A DNA stretch of 64,000 nucleotides, from positions 16,189 to 80,188 of the forward strand of contig NCHN01000012.1 in the NCBI GenBank assembly GCA_002281875.1. The letters run 5' to 3'. A model generated the notes under the pieces. It searched no databases, was not told the origin of the DNA, and saw only the letters and a program-made list of their open reading frames with translations. Positions 28,134 through 39,000 of the stretch are shown one piece after another; within the stretch, counting starts at the first letter, position 1; the number at the start of each line of letters is the position of its first letter. The translations under genes were made by a program, and so were the position numbers. This DNA comes from Sphingobacteriia bacterium 24-36-13 (GTDB taxonomy: Bacteria > Bacteroidota > Bacteroidia > Chitinophagales > Chitinophagaceae).

Positions 28134-29918
28134 ATGGCTTTAAATACACAATCACTTCAACCAATTATCAACTTTCTCTGGACGGTTGCTGATGATGTTT
28201 TAGTTAATACCTATCAGAAGGGTAAATACAAAGATGTTATTCTGCCAATGATTGTTATTCGCAGATTAGACTTACTATTAGAGCCTACGAAAGACCAGGT
28301 TCTTAAAACATTTTCGGAGTATAAGGACAAGCTGCAAAATCTTGATTCATTGTTAACGAACAGTAAGCATGGTTCAGGACTGGCCTTTTATAACACCTCG
28401 CCATTCACATTGAAGAAACTAATGCAAGATCCAAAAAACTTGCGTTCTAATTTTGAAAACTACCTCAATGGCTTTTCAGATAATGTACAAGACATTATCA
28501 ATAAGTTTAAGTTTAGAAATGAAATAGAAACACTCGAAGAAGCTCAAATTCTATTCTCTTTAATCGAAAAGTTTTGTTCTCCCAAAGTTGAACTACATCC
28601 AGATAAGCTACCACCATTAGCTATGGGTTATGTTTATGAAGATTTAGTAAGGCGTTTTAATGAAGAAAATAACGAAGAAGCAGGAGAGCACTTTACACCA
28701 AGGGAAATCATCGATTTAATGACGCATCTTGTTTTTGTTCCCGTAAAAGATCAAATCAAACAAGGTACATATTTGCTTTACGACCCTTGCGTTGGTTCTG
28801 GTGGTATGCTCACAATCGCAAAGAACTTCATGTTGAATCCGGAAGGTCCAATTAAAAGCAATGCAACAGTTCATTTATACGGGCAGGAAAGTACGCCATT
28901 CATATACGCTACCTGTAAAAGCGATATGCTGATTAAAGGTGAAGACCCAAACAAAATTGCCTATGGCAGTACATTGAGTGCTTACGGTTTTCCTTCTGAT
29001 TTGAAGTTCGATTTCATGCTCACTAACCCGCCTTATGGCAAAACGTGGGCTCCCGACAAGAAAGCCCTTGGAGTAGGCGAAAAAGGAAAGATCATTGATA
29101 AGCGTTTTATACTGAATGGCACCTATAAGAATGAAGCTGTAACCAGTCGGGTTAATGATGGTCAGTTGATGTTTGTATTACACATGCTCAGTAAAATGAA
29201 GGATACCGAACTCGGCAGTCGTATTGCTTCAGTTCACAATGGTTCAGCCTTATTTACTGGTGATGCAGGTCAAGGTGAAAGCGAAATCAGAAAGCATATC
29301 ATTTCAAATGATTTGTTGGAAGCCATCATTGCATTGCCTAATGATATGTTCTACAATACGGGTATTCCCACTTACATTTTCGTTATCACCAATAGAAAGG
29401 CAAAACACCGTATAGGAAAGGTTCAGCTGATTAATGCTACATCTGAAAAGTTCTACACTAAGATGCGGAAACCTTTGGGCAAAAAGAGGGTTGAGTTTTC
29501 AGAAAGTCATATACCGGTAATTGAAAAAATGTACCTCGACTTTGAGGAGAATGAATACAGTAAAATTTTCGATAACGAGGATTTTGGCTACACACAAATT
29601 ACTGTGAACCGTCCGGAAAGAGATGAAAACGGTAATATTATTTATGCAAGTAAAGGGAAACCAAAGGCAGATAGCAAATTGAAGGACACAGAGAACATTC
29701 CTTTGAAAGAAGATATTCAGGAGTTTTTTGAAAGAGAAGTATTGCCTTTTGCTCCTGATGCATGGTGGGATGAAAAGGATATCAAGGTGGGTTATGAAAT
29801 CAATTTTGCTAAATACTTCTATAAACACCAGCCCCCAAGGACATTAGCGGAAATTGCAAAAGATATTCTGGCTATTGAAGAAGAAACAGAGGGGCTATTA
29901 AAAGAAATAATCGAATAA
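28134..29918 (+). CDS. hsdM: type I restriction-modification methyltransferase subunit
   Basis: This 594-residue N6-adenine methyltransferase subunit has an N-terminal HsdM helical domain (residues 1-165). The SAM motif DPCVGSGGM begins at about residue 217, and the catalytic NPPY is at 298-301 (LTNPPYGKTW). The segment EEAGEHFTPREIIDLM is typical of HsdM. The protein would methylate the target with HsdS and form the restriction complex with HsdR. It is followed after one base by an ATPase gene instead of hsdS, so accessory genes have entered the locus. Confidence 0.95.
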   Translation: MALNTQSLQPIINFLWTVADDVLVNTYQKGKYKDVILPMIVIRRLDLLLEPTKDQVLKTFSEYKDKLQNLDSLLTNSKHGSGLAFYNTSPFTLKKLMQDPKNLRSNFENYLNGFSDNVQDIINKFKFRNEIETLEEAQILFSLIEKFCSPKVELHPDKLPPLAMGYVYEDLVRRFNEENNEEAGEHFTPREIIDLMTHLVFVPVKDQIKQGTYLLYDPCVGSGGMLTIAKNFMLNPEGPIKSNATVHLYGQESTPFIYATCKSDMLIKGEDPNKIAYGSTLSAYGFPSDLKFDFMLTNPPYGKTWAPDKKALGVGEKGKIIDKRFILNGTYKNEAVTSRVNDGQLMFVLHMLSKMKDTELGSRIASVHNGSALFTGDAGQGESEIRKHIISNDLLEAIIALPNDMFYNTGIPTYIFVITNRKAKHRIGKVQLINATSEKFYTKMRKPLGKKRVEFSESHIPVIEKMYLDFEENEYSKIFDNEDFGYTQITVNRPERDENGNIIYASKGKPKADSKLKDTENIPLKEDIQEFFEREVLPFAPDAWWDEKDIKVGYEINFAKYFYKHQPPRTLAEIAKDILAIEEETEGLLKEIIE

Positions 29919-29919
29919 G

Positions 29920-31239
29920 ATGCAGATAACACACATACACATAAAAAACTTTAAGGGCTTTGAAGAAAAGTCTTTTGAGTTCAAGGAAAGATTTACTGTG
30001 GCCATAGGAAATAATGGTCTTGGTAAATCAACCTTGCTCAATGCATTGCAAGTGGGTTTAGGTGCTTTTTTACAGTCAATGCCTACACTACCTGCAAACT
30101 ATATTTACAGAAGGCAGTTTAAGAAAGGAGAACGGTTTAAAAAATATTATCCTGAAAGAAAAGACTATCTGCCTAATAAGGAGAATCCGTCTTTAATAGT
30201 AGCTGCAAAATGGTATCCAAAAGATGTAGTTGATGAAATACCTGTGCCGTTCCGCTGGGAAAGACACTATCTCCCTAGTAATGCTACCACACATAAAAAG
30301 GAGCACTCTGCTGATATTATTCAGTATGCAAATTATTTGTTCGATAATCATGCAAGCAAAAAGAATGTGCTTTACCCTGTATTAGCTAACTTCTATATTA
30401 ATCGAACCAATGCACAGGTAAGAAGGGTTGATAAAAAGTGGCGTAGAATGTCTCGGCTGGAGAAAGGATATTACACTGCACTTGGAGATAGTGTTGATTT
30501 TACAGGTGTGTATGAATGGTTATACAGTTACGAAAAGAAGGTAAAAGATGAGGTAGAATTTGAGGGCACAATACAAGCAATGTATGATGCCATTACAACC
30601 GCCATACCCTATATAAAAGAAATTGAATACAACTCAAAGTATGATGAGTTTGAAGTGTTGGTAGATTTTAATGACGGGCAGCCGGTTGAAAGAAAGATTG
30701 CCTCGATGCTCAGCGATGGTATGAAGGCTATGTTGAACATGGTGGCAGAAATTGCTTACCGCTGCATCATGTTGAATGGAAAGTTGGGTTATGATGCAGT
30801 TGTGAAAAGCCCTGGCGTAGTATTGATTGATGAATTAGACATGCACTTGCATCCCACATGGCAGCGGCATGTTATCAAAGATTTGAAAGCTGCTTTCCCG
30901 AATATGCAGTTTGTGGTAACAACTCATTCGCCATTTATAGTGCAAAGTATAAATGCAGATGAATTGATTAATCTTGATGTTCACACCACTATAAATCCGA
31001 AGGATTATCCAATAGAGGTAATTTCTGAGGAAGTAATGAATGTAGAAGCATCTTATGGCACAGATAAAAAGGAAGAAGAAAAGCAAAGTGTTGACTACTT
31101 CCATCTTTTAAGTGAAGCCGAAAAAAGCAATAATAAGGATGCCTATAAAATCCAATTGGAGCAACTTGAGAACTCAATCACTGATACTGGATTGCGGGCT
31201 TATTTAAAAACTCACAGAATAGCTAAAAACATCATTTAA
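29920..31239 (+). CDS. ptuA: Septu PtuA-like ABC-type ATPase
   Basis: This 439-residue SMC/OLD-like ATPase has Walker A GNNGLGKST at 30-38, an ABC-signature-like LSDGMKAML near 265, and Walker B VVLIDELDMHLHP with D304-E305. An H-loop follows (VVTTHSPFIVQS). No TOPRIM domain follows, unlike OLD nucleases. The gene overlaps the next gene, an HNH nuclease, by one base (TAATG). An ATPase plus HNH pair is the composition of Septu (PtuA/PtuB). No reverse transcriptase is near, so this is not a retron-linked form. The assignment is by architecture, and the exact subtype is open. Confidence 0.82.
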   Translation: MQITHIHIKNFKGFEEKSFEFKERFTVAIGNNGLGKSTLLNALQVGLGAFLQSMPTLPANYIYRRQFKKGERFKKYYPERKDYLPNKENPSLIVAAKWYPKDVVDEIPVPFRWERHYLPSNATTHKKEHSADIIQYANYLFDNHASKKNVLYPVLANFYINRTNAQVRRVDKKWRRMSRLEKGYYTALGDSVDFTGVYEWLYSYEKKVKDEVEFEGTIQAMYDAITTAIPYIKEIEYNSKYDEFEVLVDFNDGQPVERKIASMLSDGMKAMLNMVAEIAYRCIMLNGKLGYDAVVKSPGVVLIDELDMHLHPTWQRHVIKDLKAAFPNMQFVVTTHSPFIVQSINADELINLDVHTTINPKDYPIEVISEEVMNVEASYGTDKKEEEKQSVDYFHLLSEAEKSNNKDAYKIQLEQLENSITDTGLRAYLKTHRIAKNII

Positions 31240-31991
31240 TGAGACCGATAGAGAATAGCCCAATACCTCAGGTAAATGGTGTAAATAAAACATTTGCCAA
31301 TTATCAGGAATGGCGTGAAGACCTGGCTGATGCATACGGTCAACATTGTGTTTTTTGCAATGACAGGTTACAAAGTAGGTTTGAGGTAGAGCATTTAGTA
31401 GCTCAATCTTTAGGAATAGTTCCCCCTCTTGCATGGAATAACTTATTTCTGGCTTGTGGTCCGTGTAATTTGGCTAAGTCTGCAAGAGTTGCTACAGCAG
31501 CAACACATTATTTGCCAAACGCAAATAATACGCACATGATTTTTTCTTACACAATTAGAAAGCATAAGAAGAACGGCAAATATGCATGTATTCCTGTGTT
31601 CAATCCGATTTTAAATCCAAATCAGAGAACCAAAGCAATTAATACAATTACATATACCGAGTTGAACCGCATTGAGCAAACGCCAGTTCGCCAAAGAAAA
31701 ATGACGGATGTAAGATGGCTAAACAGGTATACTGCATATCAAGTTGCAAACACCCAAAGAGCATTATGGAATACATTAACAACGCCACAGCAAAGGGCAG
31801 CCTATTTAGCAGCTATACCGCCAATGATTGAAAAGAATGGTTTCTTTTCAATCTGGTTTGATGCCTTTACTGGTGTAACAGATGTTTTAAGGGTCATTGT
31901 AAACAGTCTGCCTAATACATCAATGGCTTGTTTTGATGCCAATTTTAATCCACAACACCGTAGACCGGCAGACCCGGTTGATACAATTTAG
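31239..31991 (+). CDS. ptuB: Septu PtuB-like HNH nuclease
   Basis: This 250-residue protein has an HNH/zinc-finger module. CVFC (C37, C40) is followed by EVEHLVAQ (H52 as catalytic candidate), WNNLFLACGPCN (asparagine, then C73 and C76) and then K. The four cysteines form the structural zinc site of this HNH class. The C-terminal 150 residues are unassigned. It is translationally coupled with the ATPase gene and ends six bases before hsdS. PtuB is thought to cleave DNA when the PtuA complex is released; that mechanism is transferred from the family. Confidence 0.82.
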   Translation: MRPIENSPIPQVNGVNKTFANYQEWREDLADAYGQHCVFCNDRLQSRFEVEHLVAQSLGIVPPLAWNNLFLACGPCNLAKSARVATAATHYLPNANNTHMIFSYTIRKHKKNGKYACIPVFNPILNPNQRTKAINTITYTELNRIEQTPVRQRKMTDVRWLNRYTAYQVANTQRALWNTLTTPQQRAAYLAAIPPMIEKNGFFSIWFDAFTGVTDVLRVIVNSLPNTSMACFDANFNPQHRRPADPVDTI

Positions 31992-31996
31992 AAGAT

Positions 31997-33301
31997 ATGA
32001 CAGCAACGGCAGTAGACAATAATAAAATAGCATGGCTGGGTGAGTTCCCATCACACTGGCAGGTGCTTCGCATTAAAAATCTGTTTCAGGAGGTAGATAG
32101 CCGAAGCGAAACAGGTAGTGAAGAACTGCTTTCTGTTTCTCATTATACTGGAGTTACTCTCAAGAGGGAAAGCCTGGAAAGTGAGGACGAACATTTAACC
32201 AATGCAGAAAGCCTTGTAGGCTATAAGCTGGTAGAACCGGGTGATCTGGTAGTAAACATTATGCTGGCTTGGAATGGGAGTATGGGCATTTCACTATACA
32301 GCGGAATTACCAGCCCTGCCTATTGTGTGTATCGTATTAAGGGAGATAATAATCCGGAATATTTTGGCTACTTGTTTACTACTGCATTATTCAAAGCGGA
32401 GTTCCGCAGACACAGTACAGGTATTATTGATAGCCGCCTACGTTTATACTCCGATAAATTTTTCAGCATATTTTCAATTGTACCGCCAAAGACCGAGCAG
32501 GATGTAATTGTACAATACATCAAAACACAAGAGGAAAAGGTAAACCGCTTTATTGAAAAGAAAAAAAGATTTATTGAGTTGTTGCGAGAGCAAAAGTATT
32601 CTTTGATTTATCAGATAATAACTGGCGGCTTAGATGATTCCATAATGTTTAAGCAATCAGAGATACCATTTGCTGATAAGTTCCCTGCACATTATAAAGT
32701 TGAGAAATTTAATAAGTATGTTTATTTGAGACACGGCTATCAGTTTAGAGACTATGACTTTACTGATGATGGCTTAAAGGTTGTGAAAATCACGCAGCTT
32801 AATCCATCTGGTTACTTGGATTTATCAAAGGCAAATACAATAGATAGTTCTCGTTTGGAGGAGTTTAGGGACATTATTATTGATGAAGGTGATATTTTGA
32901 TGGCACTTACAGGAGGTACAATAGGTAAAATTATCAGAGCTGACATAAACGAAGAGGTTCTATTGCAGAATTACCGTGTAGGTAATTTTATTCCTTTAAA
33001 TTCTGCTGAACTTGACAAGGACTTTTTATATCTCCAGCTAAGTTCTCCATTCATTCAAAAACAAATATATTATCATGTTAGAGAGACTGGACAGCCGAAT
33101 ATAGGCAAAGGCGACTTTAGAAAAATATTCTTAGTCATTCCACCAATTGATGAGCAACTGAAAATTGTTCTGCATATTAAGAATGAAACAGAAATTATTG
33201 ATAAAGCAATTACCAAAGCTGAACGAGAAATTGAATTAATCAGAGAACATAAAGAAGCGATGATAGCCGAAGCGGTGATGGGAAAAAGAAAAATAGTTTA
33301 A
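31997..33301 (+). CDS. hsdS: type I restriction-modification specificity subunit
   Basis: This 434-residue protein has two target-recognition domains (about 12-170 and 220-385), each followed by a helical spacer: IKTQEEKVNRFIEKKKRFIELLREQKYSLI and IKNETEIIDKAITKAEREIELIREHKEAMI. The repeats SHWQVLRIKNLF and PAHYKVEKFNKYV open the two halves, and IVPPKTEQDVI and VIPPIDEQLKI close them. It determines the recognition site. The target cannot be read from sequence. Both halves look complete. Confidence 0.93.
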   Translation: MTATAVDNNKIAWLGEFPSHWQVLRIKNLFQEVDSRSETGSEELLSVSHYTGVTLKRESLESEDEHLTNAESLVGYKLVEPGDLVVNIMLAWNGSMGISLYSGITSPAYCVYRIKGDNNPEYFGYLFTTALFKAEFRRHSTGIIDSRLRLYSDKFFSIFSIVPPKTEQDVIVQYIKTQEEKVNRFIEKKKRFIELLREQKYSLIYQIITGGLDDSIMFKQSEIPFADKFPAHYKVEKFNKYVYLRHGYQFRDYDFTDDGLKVVKITQLNPSGYLDLSKANTIDSSRLEEFRDIIIDEGDILMALTGGTIGKIIRADINEEVLLQNYRVGNFIPLNSAELDKDFLYLQLSSPFIQKQIYYHVRETGQPNIGKGDFRKIFLVIPPIDEQLKIVLHIKNETEIIDKAITKAEREIELIREHKEAMIAEAVMGKRKIV

Positions 33302-36049
33302 ATGGACAAAGGAGCAAGATATTTTAAATGTGACTTTCAGGTTCACACCCCGAGAGACCTTCAGTTCTCTGGCCAGGATTATGTTTCTGATGCCGATAGA
33401 ATTGCTTATTCAGAGCGGTTTATTAAGGCTTGCCGTGATAAAAGAATTGATGCAGTAGCAATTACAGATCACCACGATTTGTGTTTTTACAATTACATCA
33501 ATGATGCGAGCAATAATGAGAAAGACATACATGGCCATCCAATATCAGAGCATGAACGTATAGTTGTCTTCCCGGGAATGGAATTGACGCTTGATGTTCC
33601 CTGTCAGGCTCTTTTAATTTTTGACGCTGATTTAGTAATAGATGATGAGACGAGAATAAAAATCTATACAGCACTTGGTATTTCAGATTATACAAGTAAA
33701 TCAGAAGCAAAGACAGGCCCAACCAACAGGCTTGCGTTTAAGAGCATCAATGATGTTTATGATGCTCTTAATGGTGTAAAGGAATTGAAAGGAAGATTTA
33801 TTATTTTCCCAAACATTAAAGATGGCGGAACAAGTACTATTATAAGAAATGGATTTCACAATGAGTATGCTAAAGGTTTATTTGTGGGCGGTTATTTAGA
33901 TAGAGGATTGTATGAATCGCATAAAAATAATACGGGTTGGAATAATGTAATTGAGGGCAGGGTTTCGGCTTATGGTAATAGATCAATCGGCTTTTTTCAA
34001 ACATCGGACAACAGAACGGATACATTTGAGCATTTAGGCATTTCTGCTACTTGGGTCAAATGGTCCACACCTACTGCTGAAGGGTTACGGCAAGCCTGCC
34101 TGGCAAAAAAGTCCAGAATTTTACAAGATGAACCAAAGTTGCCATCTACAAGAATTAGCGAGGTGAGAATATTGGGCAGCAGCTTTTTGAAAGACTTAGA
34201 AATTAAATTTAACCCTCAGTTTAATGTATGCATTGGAGGTAGAGGAGCAGGAAAATCTTCCTTACTCCAATATATTTCTTGGGCTTTGGGTAAAGACAGT
34301 AATGAAGAGAAGAAAACTGACCTTGAAACGTTTATTAGTAATACACTTGGCACGGGTACTGTTGAGGTTACAATTATTAAAACTGGTACCACCCATATCA
34401 TCAGGCGGTCAATTAATTCTTACGAAATAAAAATTGGCAATGACGATTGGCAGCCAACCAATAGCCAAAATATTGTTTCAATTATACGGGCAGATTCATT
34501 TGCACAAAAGGAACTTAGTAAGCATGAGAAAGATAAAACGGCACAGCTTACCAGGATCATTGAAAATGCAGTAAATAGTGGTGTTGAATCAATCAAAAGA
34601 CAGATCAATGAAAATGGCAACAGGATTAAGGAAGTAGCCGCTTCTTATGAAACCTATCTTTCAAATCTAAAATCATCAGAAGATTTAAAGACACAAATAG
34701 AATCAATTGAGGAACAAATTAAATCCTTGAATGAGCAATTATCTGAAGTTCCCTCAGGCGACCAGACTATAATCAAAAACAATAGTCTTGTTGCAAACGA
34801 AAAATTGATAATAAAATCTTCTGAAGCTCAGATTGCAGCATTATTTAATCAGATAGGTAATATACTGACAAACGGAAATTTCAACGGTTTACAATTTGAT
34901 TCTGAAAATGTTAAGAATACCGAAGAGATAAAAAAGTATGCTGCCAGCCATGATGAGATAGTTAAAAATATAAAAGCCGCATTAGATGATGCACGAAACA
35001 AGGCAAGTTCTTCAGTTTTAGTTGCTGATAAGAAGGTATTAACTGATTTGCATGTTTTACATGATGCTGAGTATGTTGAAGCAAAAGGCAGACAGACAAA
35101 GTTTGAGCAGATAATAAAAGAGCTTGAAGAACTCAGAAAGCGTTTGGCTGTTTTGATTGAGGATAGGAACAGGATACTTGAAACTTTGGAATCTGAAAAG
35201 GGTGTTAGAAGGAATTTGCAGAAGCTGTTTTACCAGAGGCATCAACTAAATATAAGTCTACACACTTTAATTAATAGTGCAGTAGCTGAGATATGCGGTA
35301 AGAGCGAAGGTTCTCTTGAAATTGAGTTAACACCGTTAGATAATATAGAACATATTGTCAAAGGTTTCTTAGCTAAAGTTACAGGAAGTAAAGGCCAGCC
35401 CGCAAGAACACAATCGTTTTTCCAGACACTCTTAAAGGGTGAAAATACATATAAGGAACTGTTGAAGTTTTGGTTCTCGATATACAAGGCTCAAACTGAA
35501 AAGCTTAAAATCGAAAACATAATTTCAGAGTATGGCTTGCAAAATGCCTCACTTCTTGAAACTGATTTTGAAAGAATTAATGAAAGCCTGAATACGTCAG
35601 CCATAATTGACTTTGCATTGGAACTTCCCACTTATGATTTAAAACTTCTTTACTGTAAAGACCCTTCAAATAAAATACCGTTTGAAGATGCCTCTTATGG
35701 TCAACAAGCTGGTTCAATCCTCACAATATTGTTGAATCAGGAATTTGGTCCTTTAATAATTGACCAACCTGAAGATGATCTTGATAATAAAGTTATTCAT
35801 CAGATAACTGAGAATATTGTTTCGGCCAAGCACAAGAGACAGCTCATTTTCAGTAGTCATAATGCAAATATTGCAGTGAATGGTGATGCAGAATTAATCC
35901 TAACATTTGACCATAATTCTGATAAGTCCGCAGGGGAAATTATTGGCAGTGGTTCAATTGATAAGGATGAAATCAAATTGCAAGTAAAGGACATTATGGA
36001 AGGCGGTGTTATTGCCTTTGAGATGCGTAAAACAAAATATGACTTTTAA
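33302..36049 (+). CDS. PHP-domain plus SMC-like ATPase (TrlF-like)
   Basis: This 915-residue protein begins directly after the hsdS stop. Residues 1-290 form a PHP phosphoesterase-like domain (DFQVHTPRD, AITDHHD, FPGMELTLD). Walker A GGRGAGKSS lies at 312-320. A coiled-coil middle (about 430-690) is followed by an ABC signature region (SYGQQAGSIL) and Walker B LIIDQPEDDLDN near 818-829. The build is that of proteins annotated as TrlF-family ATPases and recalls the RloC/PrrC class of restriction-linked guards. It may sense failure of the type I enzyme, but neither target nor activity is known. Confidence 0.8.
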   Translation: MDKGARYFKCDFQVHTPRDLQFSGQDYVSDADRIAYSERFIKACRDKRIDAVAITDHHDLCFYNYINDASNNEKDIHGHPISEHERIVVFPGMELTLDVPCQALLIFDADLVIDDETRIKIYTALGISDYTSKSEAKTGPTNRLAFKSINDVYDALNGVKELKGRFIIFPNIKDGGTSTIIRNGFHNEYAKGLFVGGYLDRGLYESHKNNTGWNNVIEGRVSAYGNRSIGFFQTSDNRTDTFEHLGISATWVKWSTPTAEGLRQACLAKKSRILQDEPKLPSTRISEVRILGSSFLKDLEIKFNPQFNVCIGGRGAGKSSLLQYISWALGKDSNEEKKTDLETFISNTLGTGTVEVTIIKTGTTHIIRRSINSYEIKIGNDDWQPTNSQNIVSIIRADSFAQKELSKHEKDKTAQLTRIIENAVNSGVESIKRQINENGNRIKEVAASYETYLSNLKSSEDLKTQIESIEEQIKSLNEQLSEVPSGDQTIIKNNSLVANEKLIIKSSEAQIAALFNQIGNILTNGNFNGLQFDSENVKNTEEIKKYAASHDEIVKNIKAALDDARNKASSSVLVADKKVLTDLHVLHDAEYVEAKGRQTKFEQIIKELEELRKRLAVLIEDRNRILETLESEKGVRRNLQKLFYQRHQLNISLHTLINSAVAEICGKSEGSLEIELTPLDNIEHIVKGFLAKVTGSKGQPARTQSFFQTLLKGENTYKELLKFWFSIYKAQTEKLKIENIISEYGLQNASLLETDFERINESLNTSAIIDFALELPTYDLKLLYCKDPSNKIPFEDASYGQQAGSILTILLNQEFGPLIIDQPEDDLDNKVIHQITENIVSAKHKRQLIFSSHNANIAVNGDAELILTFDHNSDKSAGEIIGSGSIDKDEIKLQVKDIMEGGVIAFEMRKTKYDF

Positions 36050-36052
36050 GTA

Positions 36053-39000
36053 ATGAAAACAGATACATCAGAAAAAGGATTAGAAGCACTTATTGCAGCG
36101 TATCTCTGCGATACGATTGCCGGTAACTCATATCAGCTTCGCCAAAACACCCAATACAATCGTGTTGAGTGTGTAGATGAAGAATTGCTTTTCAGTTTTT
36201 TAGAAGCAACACAGGAAAAGGCAGTACTTAAATTGCAGACCATTCATGGCGGTAATTACCGTAGTAAAATATTGTACCGCCTCAACAGTCAGATCAAGCT
36301 GTTGGGCATTATTGAAGTTTTGCGTAAAGGAATTACTGACAATAATGTAAAACTGAAATTCTTTTATGATAAACCCGTTTCGAACCTCAATCAGCAAGAC
36401 ACTGAACTCTACAACAAGAATATATTCTCTGTAACCCGACAGGTGCATTACAGCACACAAAATGAAAATAGCCTCGATATGGTTGTTTTCATCAATGGCT
36501 TACCCATCATCACTTTTGAATTAAAAAATGAGCTTACCAAACAGAATGTAAAAGATGCTATCAAACAATACAAAACAAGCAGAGATAGCAAAGAAGAACT
36601 GTTTCGCCTCGGAAGATGCATGGTGCACTTTGCCGTAGATACAGAGCAGGTTTGGATGACCACTCACTTAAAGAATGGCAGTACATATTTTCTTCCCTTC
36701 AATAAAGGACACAATAATGGAGCAGGAAATCCCCCCAATTCATCGGGCATTAAAACTGACTACCTGTGGAAGGAAATATTGACCAAAGACAGCCTTACCA
36801 ATATCATTCAGAATTATGTGCAGTTGTTTGAAGAGGAAGTAGAGAAGATATTACCTGATGGTAAAATCAAAAAGGAGAAAGTCAAGAAACTCATATTCCC
36901 TCGTTATCACCAATTATTTGCAGTAAACAGTCTGTTGCAAAATGCAAAACTAAACGGTGCAGGCCGCAGATACCTTATTCAACATTCCGCAGGTTCTGGT
37001 AAGAGTAACTCAATCAGCTGGCTGGCTCACCAGTTAGTAGGTTTATTTGATAACTCAAATACCAACACTGTATTTGATACGGTCATTGTAGTCACCGACC
37101 GTAAAGTACTAGATGCACAGATACGGAATAACATCAAACAATTTGAGCAGGTAAAAGGGGTAGTAGAAGCTATTACTGAAGGTAGTAAGCAGCTAAAAAC
37201 TGCTTTGGAAGAAGGTAAGAAGATTATTATTACAACCATTCAGAAGTTTCCCTACATCGTTAATGAAATTGGAGAGTTGCCGGGCAACAAGTTTGCTATC
37301 ATCATTGATGAAGCACATAGTAGCCAAAGCGGTAATACTGCCGGTAAGCTCAATGAAACCCTTGCCAAAGATTTTGAAAAAGTGCAGGTGGATGGGGATG
37401 AATACATTTTTGTGGATAAAGACCAGTATGATGAACTTACTTCCGAAGATTTGGTGGTAGATATTGTAAAAGGTAGGAAGATGCTGACCAATGCAAGCTA
37501 CTTCGCCTTTACCGCTACTCCTAAGAACAAAACACTGGAATTGTTTGGTGAAAGGTTTAACGATAACGGCAAAGAAAAATTCAGGGCTTTTCATTTATAC
37601 TCAATGAAGCAAGCCATTGAAGAAAACTTCATTCGTGATGTGCTGGAAAATTATACTACCTACCAAAGTTTTTATGGGTTGTACAAACGCATTGAAGATG
37701 ATCCACTGTTCGATAAGGTAAAGGCACAAAAGAAACTACGCATCTATGTGGAAAGTCATGACCTGGCTATTGAGAAGAAAACTGCCATCATGATTGAACA
37801 CTTCATGGATTCGGTGATTAAGCGTAAAAAAATAAATGGTTTGGCAAAAGCGATGCTGGTTACCAGCAGCCGTAAAAATGCAGTTAAGTATAAAAAAGCA
37901 TTTGACAGATACCTTGCTGACACTGGAAATCCTTTCAAAGCCATTGTTGCCTTTTCAGGTGAAATTGACGGGCAAACCGAAGCCTCATTGAATGGCTTTT
38001 CAAGTTCAGCAATACCAGATGAGTTTAAGAAGTCAGAGTATCGCTTTCTGATTGTAGCCAACAAATACCAAACAGGGTTCGACCAGCCACTTTTACATAC
38101 TATGTATGTTGATAAAAAATTGGGCGGTGTAAATGCTGTTCAAACCCTTTCAAGGCTGAACAGAACAACGGCTGGTAAAACAGACACATTCGTATTAGAC
38201 TTTGCAAACAAGGCAGAAGACATCAAAAAGTCTTTCGACCCATTCTACGAAACAACGATTTTGGGTGAGGCAACAGACCCAAATAAACTATTCGACCTGC
38301 AATCCGCATTAGATGCTTTTCAGGTTTACACACCCGAGCAGGTGCAGGAGTTTTCACAACGCCTAATTACCAATGTTCCGGTTGATCAGTTACACAGCAT
38401 TTTGGATGCTGCTGCCGAAGTTTTCAGAAGCCACCTGAACGAAGAACAGCAAGAAGATTTCCGTGCCAAATGCAAAACCTATGTACGTCTGTATGTTTTC
38501 CTTGCTCAAATAGTTCCTTTTATCAATCCATATCTGGAAAGGCTATACCTCTTCTTAAATCATTTACAGAATAAGTTAGGCCGTCAGAGGGAGGAAGATT
38601 TAGCACAAGGTATTTTGGATAACATAGACATGGAGAACCTTCGATACCAATTAGAGGCCACCACCAATATCGCACTTGAGCAGGGTGATGAATTAAAACC
38701 TATCCCCACTGAGATGAGAGGTGGAGTTGCTGAGCCTGAAATGGAGTATTTGTCAAACATCGTAAAAGCATTTAACGACAGATTTGGTACTGCCTTTACC
38801 AATGAAGATAAGGTGAAGAAAATGACAGAAGATTTAATGCAAGATGTAGCTAATGATAGTGAGTTTGTTAATGCTTTCCAGCACTCAGACACCCAAAATG
38901 CCAGGATTACATTTGAAGATGTGCTAAAGCGAAAGCTAATAGACCACATAGAAACCAATTTTGAAGTGTTTAAGGAGTATAATGATAACAAGGAGTTCAG

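Noticed and set aside
29920-31991. Retron-Septu (retron with PtuAB effector)
   Set aside because: No reverse transcriptase frame and no msr/msd-like structure is next to the pair; both neighbours are hsd genes.
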